DNA of 64,000 nt from positions 16,052,283 through 16,116,282 of the forward strand of contig OZ024861.1 in the NCBI GenBank assembly GCA_964017155.1, written 5' to 3'. This document shows, in pieces, positions 24,711-38,194 of the stretch. The position numbers and the translations under genes were made by a program. The notes beneath the pieces were generated by a model. It was not told the DNA's origin. It did not search any database and saw nothing but the letters and a program-made list of their open reading frames with translations. The DNA is from Oasisia sp. SBJ-2009 (taxonomy: Eukaryota; Annelida; Polychaeta; Sabellida; Siboglinidae). The stretch's first letter is position 1. The number at the start of each line of letters is the position of its first letter.

Positions 24711-26957
24711 CATCGCGGTGGGATTTGCGTCTTTGACGCCAGTGGGGTGAAGGAATGTGGGCATATGTAAGCACTGAGCCTGCTGTTTTCAATTTTGTTA
24801 GACACCGTGCACATTGTAACGCTGGTTTATTGTTTTTTTCTCAGGTGTCTGCGCCCGGTGAAGATACAGCGACACGTGGCCGACGACTTCTGGCAGCATT
24901 ACTGACCGACCAGGCCCGATGATGTGAAGATTGGCGACGCGGAACAGTCATTCGACAGTGGGTGACGCGTTGTTTTTATCAAGTTATTTTATTTATATAA
25001 CCTGTTGAGGTAGATGATAATGTAGGCCGATCACTGGGAGAATCAAATCAATGATAGCATGACATCGATACATGTATCACAGGTAGTGCGAGTGGACATT
25101 AGTTTTGATGTTGCAGTTCTCACAATCGAAACGTTTTACTCAGACGATTGATTGAGCTATTTTTCACGCTATATGATGTATTTCAAGATACACAATGTCA
25201 AAATATGATGCCAAATAATGCACATAACACGAGACTTGTGTAAGAGGTCGAGATCGCACTGCGGAAAGTATCTTAACACTGATATGCATAAGCACCATTC
25301 GCGCGGCGAATGCCACGCACATTATCGCATGTACACATACACCCACTCAATACAGTTGAGTAGATGATTCTTTGACCGTCATGGCAGCAAGCACAACGCA
25401 TTCATCTCGACTGGAAACAGCATACTTAGGAATCAGCATGCAAAGGCAACCTATACAAGTGCCTCTTTCTTTGCAATAGTGTAACTCAAGGGTTCGCATT
25501 TGACATGTCTTCCTTCAAAGACAAGTGTAGAGATCATTCGATGTTTTGAGACCCATATTTATTGCAGTCACACATATCTCGGCACGCGGATTTGTATCTA
25601 GGTAGTGACGGAGTTCGAATGCATATGTTGATACATTGCCTTGGAAACAATATCATATGCTACAGTGATCAGTGCCAACAGGCCAGCTCTTTGGCCATGT
25701 CATGAGCGCTATGCCGACAAACAGGTAACGCCAAAGGCTAGACATAACAGCGATGGCGAAGAGCCTTACGAGAAAACAAAGGTTGTTCCAAACTACCCAG
25801 ATAACTACGAAATGATATACTAGACATGCGTGGGGTTCATCACTACTCGCGCGTCGCATTCTCAGAGGGTCTGTGTCGCTCACACGTCGGTCTCAAATAA
25901 CAAGACCTGAAACCAAAGAGCAGACATGTCGCAAGTTCAATATGAAAACGAAACCACGAAGCAGCTAACAGGCAATGGTCGCATCATATAATCATTGATG
26001 TTGAGCTAGCTACATACATTGTACGTCCTACAAAGCGTATTACACTACAGAGTAAATCTAGACTGTATGCGAACGAACGTCTTTTATCGCATGGAATGGC
26101 ATATAATGCTTCAGATACATCTTTGCGCAGCCTGCATACAGCCCTCGTGGCGTCTCCGTTAACACGTTTTAGAGTTCCAGATCGCAGAGAGTAGATTGCC
26201 AACACAATGAAGGGAACTTATGTCGTTGAGTGTAGTAGTTTGAAGCTCAGCAGTACGAATGTTAAATTAGATACTGTCCAAACGTCTATTTGCCTAGGCA
26301 TAGGTGGAAAGCTGCTTGAGACTTTGAGACAACTCATCGAAGAGTGGTATGCACCATATACAGTGTACTGTGAATGAGAACAAGAATATGAATATTCTGT
26401 TCCATTTCCGACAAGAATTAGGCACATGCGCAGAATGCAAGCCAACCTCAATTGCTCCTAGGTTTGAAACTGCATTACGAGAGGCGCGGGTAGGGTAGTG
26501 TAGTGGTTTTAATACGCGCGGACGCAGCAGGCCTGATATATTTGGTCTAAAACTCAATGCAGAGAGTCTGACATTGTTGAATCTAATCGGTGCTATACCC
26601 CACGCACATTGACTTGCATCGTGCATAAAAAGTACCCGAATGTCGCACTGGCCGTCGTACCATAACACAACTGTAGTCCTATGTGTGTGTACCTTATTGC
26701 GAAATAGGCTAGCGCAAGTAAAACATTGAAAGAACGAAGTAAAAGTGGAAGAAAGCGCCTCCCCCCCCCCATTATGCTTACATCAAAGGCGTCGCCATCT
26801 TGAAATTTGACGTCGCCGGGAACGAAAATGGCGCGTCTGCCGTATCGTCTTGACGTCACGGTGTTGTTGTGGCGCGTCTTCCGGTTTGCCGCCATTACTG
26901 TGTCGCGCAGCCGAATGCTGGCGACAGATGCCAGTTTCTTTAGTGTAATCTCGACCG
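24711..26957 (+). repeat. Array unit 12 (group II type A)
   Basis: 2,247 bp, poly(C) run of 10. Near copy of unit 10: it shares ggaacttatgtc, aaataacaag and gcttacatcaaag. Units 10-11 and 12-13 therefore look like two rounds of a dimer of about 4.49 kb. Confidence 0.95.
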
Positions 26958-29202
26958 CATCGCGGTGGGATTTGCGTCTTTGACGCCAGTGGGGTGAAGG
27001 AATGTGGGCATATGTAAGCACTGAGCCTGCTGTTTTCAATTTTGTTAGACACCGTGCATATTGTAACGCTGGTTTATTGTTTTTTCTCAGGTGTCTGCGC
27101 CCGGTGAAGATACAGCGACACGTGGCCGACGACTTCTGGCAGCATTACTGACCGACCAGGCCCGATGATGTGAAGATTGGCGACGCGGAACAGTCATTCG
27201 ACAGTGGGTGACGCGTTGTTTTTATCAAGTTATTTTATTTATATAACCTGTTGAGGTAGATGATAATGTAGGCCGATCACTGGGAGAATCAAATCAATGA
27301 TAGCATGACATCGATACATGTATCACAGGTAGTGCGAGTGGACATTAGTTTTAATGTTGCAGTTCTCACAATCGAAACGTTTTACTCAGACGATTGATTG
27401 AGCTATTTTTCACGCTATATGATGTATTTCAAGATACACAATGTCAAAATATGATGCCAAATAATGCACATAAAACGAGACTTGTGTAAGAGGTCGAGAT
27501 CGCACTGCGGAAAGTATCTTAACACTGATATGCATAAGCACCATTCGCGCGGCGAATGCCACGCACATTATCGCATGTACACATACACCCACTCAATACA
27601 GTTGAGTAGATGATTCTTTGACCGTCATGGCAGCAAGCACAACGCATTCATCTCGACTGGAAACAGCATACTTAAATCAGCATGCAAAGGCAACCTATAC
27701 AAGTGCCTCTTTCTTTGCAATAGTGTAACTCAAGGGTTCGCATTTGACATGTCTTCCTTCAAAGACAAGTATAGAGATCATTCGATGTTTTGAGACCCAT
27801 ATTTATTGCAGTCACACATATCTCGGCACGCGGATTTGTATCTAGGTAGTGACGGAGTTCGAATGCATATGTTGATACATTGCCTTGGAAACAATATCAT
27901 ATGCTACAGTGATCAGTGCCAACAGGCCAGCTCTTTGGCCATGTCATGAGCGCTATGCCGACACACAGGAAACGCCAAAGGCTAGACATAACAGCGATGG
28001 CGAAGAGCCTTACGAGAAAACAAAGGTTGTTCCAAACTACCCAGATAACTACGAAATGATATACTAGACATGCGTGGGGTTCATCACTACTCGCGCGTCG
28101 CATTCTCAGAGGGTCTGTGTCGCTCACACGTCGGTCTCAAATAGCAAGACCTGAAACCAAAGAGCAGACATGTCGCAAGTTCAATATGAAAACGAAACCA
28201 CGAAGCAGCTAACAGGCAATGGTCGCATCATATAATCATTGATGTTGAGCTAGCTACATACATTGTACGTTTTACAAAGCGTATTACACTACAGAGTAAA
28301 TCTAGACTGTATGCGAACGAACGTCTTTTATCGCATGGAATGGCATATAATGCTTCAGATACATCTTTGCGCAGCCTGCATACAGCCCTCGTGGCGTCTC
28401 CGTTAACACGTTTTAGAGTTCCAGATCGCAGAGAGTAGATTGCCAACACAATGAAGGGAACTTCTGTCGTTGAGTGTAGTAGTTTGAAGCTCAGCAGTAC
28501 GAATGTTAAATTAGATACTGTCCAAACGTCTATTTGCCTAGGCATAGGTGGAAAGCTGCTTGAGACTTTGAGACAACTCATCGAAGAGTGGTATGCACCA
28601 TATACAGTGTACTGTGAATGAGAACAAGAATATGAATATTCTGTTCCATTTCCGACAAGAATTAGGCACATGCGCAGAATGCAAGCCAACCTCAATTGCT
28701 CCTAGGTTTGAAACTGCATTACGAGAGGCGCGGGTAGGGTAGTGTAGTGGTTTTAATACGCGCGGACGCAGCAGGCCTGATATATTTGGTCTAAAACTCA
28801 ATGCAGAGAGTCTGACATTGTTGAATCTAATCGGTGCTATACCCCACGCACATTGACTTGCATCGTGCATAAAAAGTACCCGAATGTCGCACTGGCCGTC
28901 GTACCATAACACAACTGTAGTCCTATGTGTGTGTACCTTATTGCGAAATAGGCTAGCGCAAGTAAAACATTGAAAGAACGAAGTAAAAGTGGAAGAAAGC
29001 GCCTCCCCCCCCCCCATTATGCTTACATCAAAGGCGTCGCCATCTTGAAATTTGACGTCGCCGGGAACGAAAATGGCGCGTCTGCCGTATCGTCTTGACG
29101 TCACGGTGTTGTTGTGGCGCGTCTTCCGGTTTGCCGCCATTACTGTGTCGCGCAGCCGAATGCTGGCGACAGATGCCAGTTTCTTTAGTGTAATCTCGAC
29201 CG
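26958..29202 (+). repeat. Array unit 13 (group II type B)
   Basis: 2,245 bp, poly(C) run of 11. Type B marker acacacaggaaacg. It shares with unit 14 alone a 2-bp deletion (cttaaatcag for cttaggaatcag, near 27671) and tacgttttac for tacgtcctac. Its distal end is type A (gtcttgacg), so it is a B/A recombinant. Confidence 0.95.
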
Positions 29203-31448
29203 CATCGCGGTGGGATTTGCGTCTTTGACGCCAGTGGGGTGAAGGAATGTGGGCATATGTAAGCACTGAGCCTGCTGTTTTCAATTTTGTTAGACACCGT
29301 GCATATTGTAACGCTGGTTTATTGTTTTTTCTCAGGTGTCTGCGCCCGGTGAAGATACAGCGACACGTGGCCGACGACTTCTGGCAGCATTACTGACCGA
29401 CCAGGCCCGATGATGTGAAGATTGGCGACGCGGAACAGTCATTCGACAGTGGGTGACGCGTTGTTTTTATCAAGTTATTTTATTTATATAACCTGTTGAG
29501 GTAGATGATAATGTAGGCCGATCACTGGGAGAATCAAATCAATGATAGCATGACATCGATACATGTATCACAGGTAGTGCGAGTGGACATTAGTTTTAAT
29601 GTTGCAGTTCTCACAATCGAAACGTTTTACTCAGACGATTGATTGAGCTATTTTTCACGCTATATGATGTATTTCAAGATACACAATGTCAAAATATGAT
29701 GCCAAATAATGCACATAAAACGAGACTTGTGTAAGAGGTCGAGATCGCACTGCGGAAAGTATCTTAACACTGATATGCATAAGCACCATTCGCGCGGCGA
29801 ATGCCACGCACATTATCGCATGTACACATACACCCACTCAATACAGTTGAGTAGATGATTCTTTGACCGTCATGGCAGCAAGCACAACGCATTCATCTCG
29901 ACTGGAAACAGCATACTTAAATCAGCATGCAAAGGCAACCTATACAAGTGCCTCTTTCTTTGCAATAGTGTAACTCAAGGGTTCGCATTTGACATGTCTT
30001 CCTTCAAAGACAAGTATAGAGATCATTCGATGTTTTGAGACCCATATTTATTGCAGTCACACATATCTCGGCACGCGGATTTGTATCTAGGTAGTGACGG
30101 AGTTCGAATGCATATGTTGATACATTGCCTTGGAAACAATATCATATGCTACAGTGATCAGTGCCAACAGGCCAGCTCTTTGGCCATGTCATGAGCGCTA
30201 TGCCGACACACAGGAAACGCCAAAGGCTAGACATAACAGCGATGGCGAAGAGCCTTACGAGAAAACAAAGGTTGTTCCAAACTACCCAGATAACTACGAA
30301 ATGATATACTAGACATGCGTGGGGTTCATCACTACTCGCGCGTCGCATTCTCAGAGGGTCTGTGTCGCTCACACGTCGGTCTCAAATAGCAAGACCTGAA
30401 ACCAAAGAGCAGACATGTCGCAAGTTCAATATGAAAACGAAACCACGAAGCAGCTAACAGGCAATGGTCGCATCATATAATCATTGATGTTGAGCTAGCT
30501 ACATACATTGTACGTTTTACAAAGCGTATTACACTACAGAGTAAATCTAGACTGTATGCGAACGAACGTCTTTTATCGCATGGAATGGCATATAATGCTT
30601 CAGATACATCTTTGCGCAGCCTGCATACAGCCCTCGTGGCGTCTCCGTTAACACGTTTTAGAGTTCCAGATCGCAGAGAGTAGATTGCCAACACAATGAA
30701 GGGAACTTCTGTCGTTGAGTGTAGTAGTTTGAAGCTCAGCAGTACGAATGTTAAATTAGATACTGTCCAAACGTCTATTTGCCTAGGCATAGGTGGAAAG
30801 CTGCTTGAGACTTTGAGACAACTCATCGAAGAGTGGTATGCACCATATACAGTGTACTGTGAATGAGAACAAGAATATGAATATTCTGTTCCATTTCCGA
30901 CAAGAATTAGGCACATGCGCAGAATGCAAGCCAACCTCAATTGCTCCTAGGTTTGAAACTGCATTACGAGAGGCGCGGGTAGGGTAGTGTAGTGGTTTTA
31001 ATACGCGCGGACGCAGCAGGCCTGATATATTTGGTCTAAAACTCAATGCAGAGAGTCTGACATTGTTGAATCTAATCGGTGTTATACCCCACGCACATTG
31101 ACTTGCATCGTGCATAAAAAGTACCCGAATGTCGCACTGGCCGTCGTACCATAACACAACTGTAGTCCTATGTGTGTGTACCTTATTGCGAAATAGGCTA
31201 GCGCAAGTAAAACATTGAAAGAACGAAGTAAAAGTGGAAGAAAGCGCCTCCCCCCCCCCCCATTATGCTTAGATCAAAGGCGTCGCCATCTTGAAATTTG
31301 ACGTCGCCGGGAACGAAAATGGCGCGTCTGCCGTATCGTCGTGACGTCACGGTATTGTTGTGGCGCGTCTTCCGGTTTGCCGCCATTACTGTGTCGCGCA
31401 GCCGAATGCTGGCGACAGATGCCAGTTTCATTAGTGTAATCTCGACCG
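29203..31448 (+). repeat. Array unit 14 (group II type B)
   Basis: 2,246 bp, poly(C) run of 12. Direct duplicate of the proximal part of unit 13 (same 2-bp deletion and tacgttttac), but with the unit 11 type of distal end (gtcgtgacgtcacggta). Confidence 0.95.
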
Positions 31449-33696
31449 CATCGCGGTGGGATTTGCGTCTTTGACGCCAGTGGGGTGAAGGAATGTGGGC
31501 ATATGTAAGCACTGAGCCTGCTGTTTTCAATTTTGTTAGACACCGTGCACATTGTAACGCTGGTTTATTGTTTTTTTCTCAGGTGTCTGCGCCCGGTGAA
31601 GATACAGCGACACGTGGCCGACGACTTCTGGCAGCATTACTGACCGACCAGGCCCGATGATGTGAAGATTGGCGACGCGGAACAGTCATTCGACAGTGGG
31701 TGACGCGTTGTTTTTATCAAGTTATTTTATTTATATAACCTGTTGAGGTAGATGATAATGTAGGCCGATCACTGGGAGAATCAAATCAATGATATCATGA
31801 CATCGATACATGTATCACAGGTAGTGCGAGTGGACATTAGTTTTGATGTTGCAGTTCTCACAATCGAAACGTTTTACTCAGACGATTGATTGAGCTATTG
31901 TTCACGCTATATGATGTATTTTAAGATACACAATGTCAAAATATGATGCCAAATAACGCACATAAAACGAGACTTGTGTAAGAGGTCGAGATCGCACTGC
32001 GGAAAGTATCTTAACACTGATATGCATAAGCACCATTCGCGCGGCGAATGCCACGCACATTATCGCATGTACACATACACCCACTCAATACAGTTGAGTA
32101 GATGATTCTTTGACCGTCATGGCAGCAAGCACAACGCATTCATCTCGACTGGAAACAGCATACTTAGGAATCAGCATGCAAAGGCAACCTATACAAGTGC
32201 CTCTTTCTTTGCAATAGTGTAACTCAAGGGTTCGCATTTGACATGTCTTCCTTCAAAGACAAGTGTAGAGATCATTCGATGTTTTGAGACCCATATTTAT
32301 TGCAGTCACACATATCTCGGCACGCGGATTTGTATCTAGGTAGTGACGGAGTTCGAATGCATATGTTGATACATTGCCTTGGAAACAATATCATATGCTA
32401 CAGTGATCAGTGCCAACAGGCCAGCTCTTTGGCCATGTCATGAGCGCTATGCCGACAAACAGGTAACGCCAAAGGCTAGACATAACAGCGATGGCGAAGA
32501 GCCTTACGAGAAAACAAAGGTTGTTCCAAACTACCCAGATAACTACGAAATTATATACTAGACATGCGTGGGGTTCATCACTACTCGCGCGTCGCATTCT
32601 CAGAGGGTCTGTGTCGCTCACACGTCGGTCTCAAATAACAAGACCTGAAACCAAAGAGCAGACATGTCGCAAGTTCAATATGAAAACGAAACCACGAAGC
32701 AGCTAACAGGCAATGGTTGCATCATATAATCATTGATGTTGAGCTAGCTACATACATTGTACGTCCTACAAAGCGTATTACACTACATAGTAAATCTAGA
32801 CTGTATGCGAACGAACGTCTTTTATCGCATGGAATGGCATATAATGCTTCAGATACATCTTTGCGCAGCCTGCATACAGCCCTCGTGGCGTTTCCGTTAA
32901 CACGTTTTAGAGTTCCAGATCGCAGAGAGTAGATTGCCAACACAATGAAGGGAACTTCTGTCGTTGTGTGTAGTAGTTTGAAGCTCAGCAGTACGAATGT
33001 TAAATTAGATACTGTCCAAACGTCTATTTGCCTAGGCATAGGTGGAAAGCTGCTTGAGACTTTGAGACAACTCATCGAAGAGTGGTATGCACCATATACA
33101 GTGTACTGTGAATGAGAACAAGAATATGAATATTCTGTTCCATTTCCGACAAGAATTAGGCACATGCGCAGAATGCAAGCCAACCTCAATTGCTCCTAGG
33201 TTTGAAACTGCATTACGAGAGGCGCGGGTAGGGTAGTGTAGTGGTTTTAATACGCGCGGACGCAGCAGGCCTGATATATTTGGTCTAAAACTCAATGCAG
33301 AGAGTCTGACATTGTTGAATCTAATCGGTGTTATACCCCACGCACATTGACTTGCATCGTGCATAAAAAGTACCCGAATGTCGCACTGGCCGTCGTACCA
33401 TAACACAACTGTAGTCCTATGTGTGTGTACCTTATTGCGAAATAGGCTAGCGCAAGTAAAACATTGAAAGAACGAAGTAAAAGTGGAAGAAAGCGCCTCC
33501 CCCCCCCCCATTATGCTTAGATCAAAGGCGTCGCCATCTTGAAATTTGACGTCGCCGGGAACGAAAATGGCGCGTCTGCCGTATCGTCGTGACGTCACGG
33601 TATTGTTGTGGCGCGTCTTCCGGTTTGCCGCCATTACTGTGTCGCGCAGCCGAATGCTGGCGACAGATGCCAGTTTCTTTAGTGTAATCTCGACCG
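31449..33696 (+). repeat. Array unit 15 (group II)
   Basis: 2,248 bp, poly(C) run of 11. It has the type A marker acaaacaggtaacg but lacks ggaacttatgtc. Private changes include gatatcatgac near 31791, gagctattgttc near 31891 and gtcgttgtgtg near 32960. Confidence 0.95.
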
Positions 33697-35944
33697 CATC
33701 GCGGTGGGATTTGCGTCTTTGACGCCAGTGGGGTGAAGGAATGTGGGCATATGTAAGCACTGAGCCTGCTGTTTTCAATTTTGTTAGAAACCGTGCACAT
33801 TGTAACGCTGGTTTATTGTTTTTTTTCTCAGGTGTCTGCGCCCGGTGAAGATACAGCGACACGTGGCCGACGACTTCTGGCAGCATTATTGACCGACCAG
33901 GCCCGATGATGTGAAGATTGGCGACGCGGAACAGTCATTCGACAGTGGGTGACGCGTTGTTTTTATCAAGTTATTTTATTTATATAACCTGTTGAGGTAG
34001 ATGATAATGTAGGCCGATCACTGGGAGAATGAAATCAATGATAGCATGACATCGATACATGTATCACAGCACGTGCGAGTGGACATTAGTTTTGATGTTG
34101 CAGTTCTCACAATCGAAACGTTTTACTCAGACGATTGATCGAGCTATTTTTCACGCTATGTGATGTATTTCAATATACGCAATGTCAAAATATGATGCAA
34201 AATAATGCACATGAAACGAGACTTGTGTAAGAGGTCGAGATCGCACCGCGGAAAGTATCTTAACACTGATATGCATAAGCACCATTCGCGCAGCCAATGC
34301 CACACACATTATCGCATGTACACATACACCCACTCAATACAGTTGAGTAGATGATTCTTTGACCGTCATGACAGCAAGCACAACGCATTCATCTCGACTG
34401 GAAACAGCATACTTAGGAATCAGCATGCAAAGGCAACCTATACAAGTGCCTCTTTCTTTGCAATAGTGTAACTCAAGGGTTCGCATTTGACATGTCTTCC
34501 TTGAAAGACAAGTGTAGAGATCATTCGATGTTTTGAGACCCATATTTATTGCAGTCACACATATCTCGGCACGCGGATTTGTATCTAGGTAGTGACGGAG
34601 TTCGAATGCATATGTTGATACATTGCCTTGGAAACAATATCATATGCTACAGTGATCAGTGCCAACAGGCCAGCTCTTTGGCCATGTCATGAGCGCTATG
34701 CCGACAAACATGTAACGCCAAAGGCTAGACATAACAGCGATGGCGAAGAGCCATACGAGAAAACAAAGGTTGTTCCAAACTACCCAGATAACTACGAAAT
34801 GATATACTAGACATGCGTGGGGTTCATCACTACTCGCGCGTCCCATTATCAGAGGGTCTGTGTCGCTCACACGTCGGTCTCAAATAGGACGACCTGAAAC
34901 CAAAGAGCAGACATGTCGCAAGTTCAATATGAAAACGAAACCACAAAGCAGCTAACAGGCAATGGTCGCATCATATAATCATTGATGTTGAGCTAGCTAC
35001 ATACATTGTACGTCCTACAAAGCGTATTACACTACAGAGTAAATCTAGACTGTATGCGAACGAACGTCTTTTATCGCATGGAATGGCATATAATGCTACA
35101 GATACATCTTTGTGCAGCCTGCATACAGCCCTCGTGGCGTCGCCGTTAACACGTTTTAGAGTTCCAGATCGCAGAGAGTAGATTGCCAACACAATAAAGG
35201 GAACTTCTGTCGTTGAGTGTAGTAGTTTGAAGCTCAGCAGTACGAATGTTAAATTAGATACTGTCCAAACGTCTATTTGCCTAGGCATAGGTGGAAAGCT
35301 GCTTGAGACTTTGAGACAACTCATCGAAGAGTGGTATGCACCATATACAGTGTACTGTGAATGAGAACAAGAATATGAATATTCTGTTCCATTTCCGACA
35401 AGAATTAGGCACTTGCGCAGAATGCAAGCCAACCTCAATTGCTCCTATGTTTGAAACTTCATTACGAGAGGCGCGGGTAGGGTAGTGTAGTGGTTTTAAT
35501 ACGCGCGGACGCAGCAGGCCTGATATATTTGGTCTAAAACTCAATGGAGAGAGTCTGACATTGTTGAATCTAATCGGTGTTATACCCCACGCACATTGAC
35601 TTGCATCGTGCATAAAAAAGTACCCGAATGTCGCACTGGCCGTCGTACCATAACACAACTGTAGTCCTATGTGTGTGTACCTTATTGCGAAATAGGCTAG
35701 CGCAAGTAAAACATTGAAAGAACGAAGTAAAAGTGGAAGAAAGCGCCTCCCCCCCCCAGTTTGCTTAGATCAAAGGCGTCGCCATCTTGAAATTTGACGT
35801 CGCCGGGAACGAAAATGGCGCGTCTGCCGTATCGTCGTGACGTCACGGTATTGTTGTGGCGCGTCTTCCGGTTTGCCGCCATTACTGTGTTGCGCAGCCG
35901 AATGCTGGCGACAGATGCCAGTTTCTTTAATGTAATCTCGACCG
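33697..35944 (+). repeat. Array unit 16 (group II to III switch)
   Basis: 2,248 bp, poly(C) run of 9. The proximal end is group II (gcactgagcc). By 34066 it is group III-like (acagcacgtgcg, atgacagcaag, agccatacgag, cccagtttgc). It keeps the ancestral five T in gttgtttttatc and ccatatttattg, which units 17-25 have lost, so it is transitional. Confidence 0.93.
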
Positions 35945-38194
35945 CATCGCGGTGGGATTTGCGTCTTTGACGCCAGTGGGGTGAAGGAATGTGGGCATAT
36001 GTAAGCATTGAGCCTGCTGTTTTCAATTTTGTTAGACACCGTGCACATTGTAACGCTGGTTTATTGTTTTTTCTCAGGTGTCTGTGCCCGGTGAAGATAC
36101 AGCGACACGTGGCCGACGTCTTCTGGCAGCATTACTGACCGACCAGGCCCGATGATGTGAAGATTGGCGACGCGGAACAGTCATTCGACAGTGGGTGACG
36201 CGTTGTTTTATCAAGTTATTTTATTTATATAACCTGTTGAGTGAGGTAGATGATAATGTAGGCCGATCACTGGGAGAATCAAATCAATGATAGCATGACA
36301 TCGATACATGTATCACAGCTAGTGCGAGTGGACATTAGTTTTGATGTTGCAGTTCTCACAATCGAAACGTTTTACTCAGACGATTGATCGAGCTATTTTT
36401 CACGCTATATGATGTATTTCAAGACACACAATGTCAAAATATGATGAAAAATAATGCACATGAAACGAGACTTGCGTAAGAGGTCGAGATCGCACCGCGG
36501 AAAGTATCTTAACACTGATATGCATAAGCACCATTCGCGCGGCCACTGCCACACACATTATCGCATGTACACATACACCCACTCAATACAGTTGAGTAGA
36601 TGATTCTTTGACCGTCATGACAGCAAGCACAACGCATTCATCTCGACTGGAAACAGCATACTTAGGAATCAGCATGCAAAGGCAACTTATACAAGTGCCT
36701 CTTTCTTTGCAATAGTGTAACTCAAAGGTTCGCATTTGACATGTCTTCCTTCAAAGACAAGTGTAGAGATCATTCGATGTTTTGAGACCCATATGTATTG
36801 CAGTCACACATATCTCGGCACGCGGATTTGCATCTAGGTAGTGACGGAGTTCGAATGCATATGTTGATACATTGCCTTGGAAACAATATAATATGCTACA
36901 GTGATCAGTGCCAACAGGCCAGCTCTTTGGCCATGTCATGAGCGCTATGCCGACAAACAGGTAACGCCAAAGGCTAGACATAACAGCGATGGCGAAGAGC
37001 CATACGAGAAAACAAAGGTTGTTCCAAACTACCCAGATAACTACGAAATGATATACTAGACATGCGTGGGGTTCATCACTACTCGCGCGTCCCATTATCA
37101 GAGGGTCTGTGTCGCTCACACGTCGGTCTCAAATAGGACGACCTGAAACCAAAGAGCAGACATGTCGCAAGTTCAATATGAAAACGAAACCACAAAGCAG
37201 CTAACAGGCACTGGTCGCATCATATAATCATTGATGTTGAGCTAGCTACATACATTGTACGTCCTACAAAGCGTATTACACTACAGAGTAAATCTAGACT
37301 GTATGCGAACGAACGTCTTTTATCGCATGGAATGGCATATAATGCTACAGATACATCTTTGTGCAGCCTGCATACAGCCCTCGTGGCGTCGCCGTTAACA
37401 AGTTTTAGAGTTCCAGATCGCAGAGAGTAGATTGCCAACACAGTAAAGGGAACTTCTGTCGTTGAGTGTAGTAGTTTGAAGCTCAGCAGTACGAATGTTA
37501 AATTAGATACTGTCCAAACGTCTATTTGCCTAGGCATAGGTGGAGAGCTGCTTGAGACTTTGAGACAACTCATCGAAGAGTGGTATGCACCATATACAGT
37601 GTACTGTGAATGAGAACAAGAATATGAATATTCTGTTCCATTTCCGACAGGAATTAGGCACTTGCGCAGAATGCAAGCCAACCTCAATTGCTCCTAGGTT
37701 TGAAACTTCATTACGAGAGGCGCGGGTAGGGTAGTGTAGTGGTTTTAATACGCGCGGACGCAGCAGGCCTGATATATTTGGTATAAAACTCAATGGAGAG
37801 AGTCTGACATTGTTGAATCTAATCGGTGTTATACCCCACGCACATTGACTTGCATCGTGCATAAAAAGTACCCGAATGTCGCACTGGCCGTCGTACCATA
37901 ACACAACTGTAGTCCTATGTGTGTGTACCTTATTGCGAAATAGGCTAGCGCAAGTAAAACATTGAAAGAACGAAGTAAAATTGGAAGAAAGCGCCTCCCC
38001 CCCCCCCAGTTTGCTTAGATCAAAGGCGTCGCCATCTTGACATTTGACGTCGCCGGGAACGAAAATGGCGCGTCTGCCGTATCGTCGTGACGTCACGGTA
38101 TTGTTGTGGCGCGTCTTCCGGTTTGCCGCCATTACTGTGTCGCGCAGCCGAATGCTGGCGACAGATGCCAGTTTCGTTAGTGTAATCTCGACCG
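35945..38194 (+). repeat. Array unit 17 (group III, longest uninterrupted unit)
   Basis: 2,250 bp, poly(C) run of 11. Group III markers appear: gttgttttatc with four T, ccatatgtattg, and the 4-bp insertion that makes ttgagtgaggtag. It also carries T at 36085 and T at 36119, the pair otherwise found only in unit 5. Confidence 0.95.
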
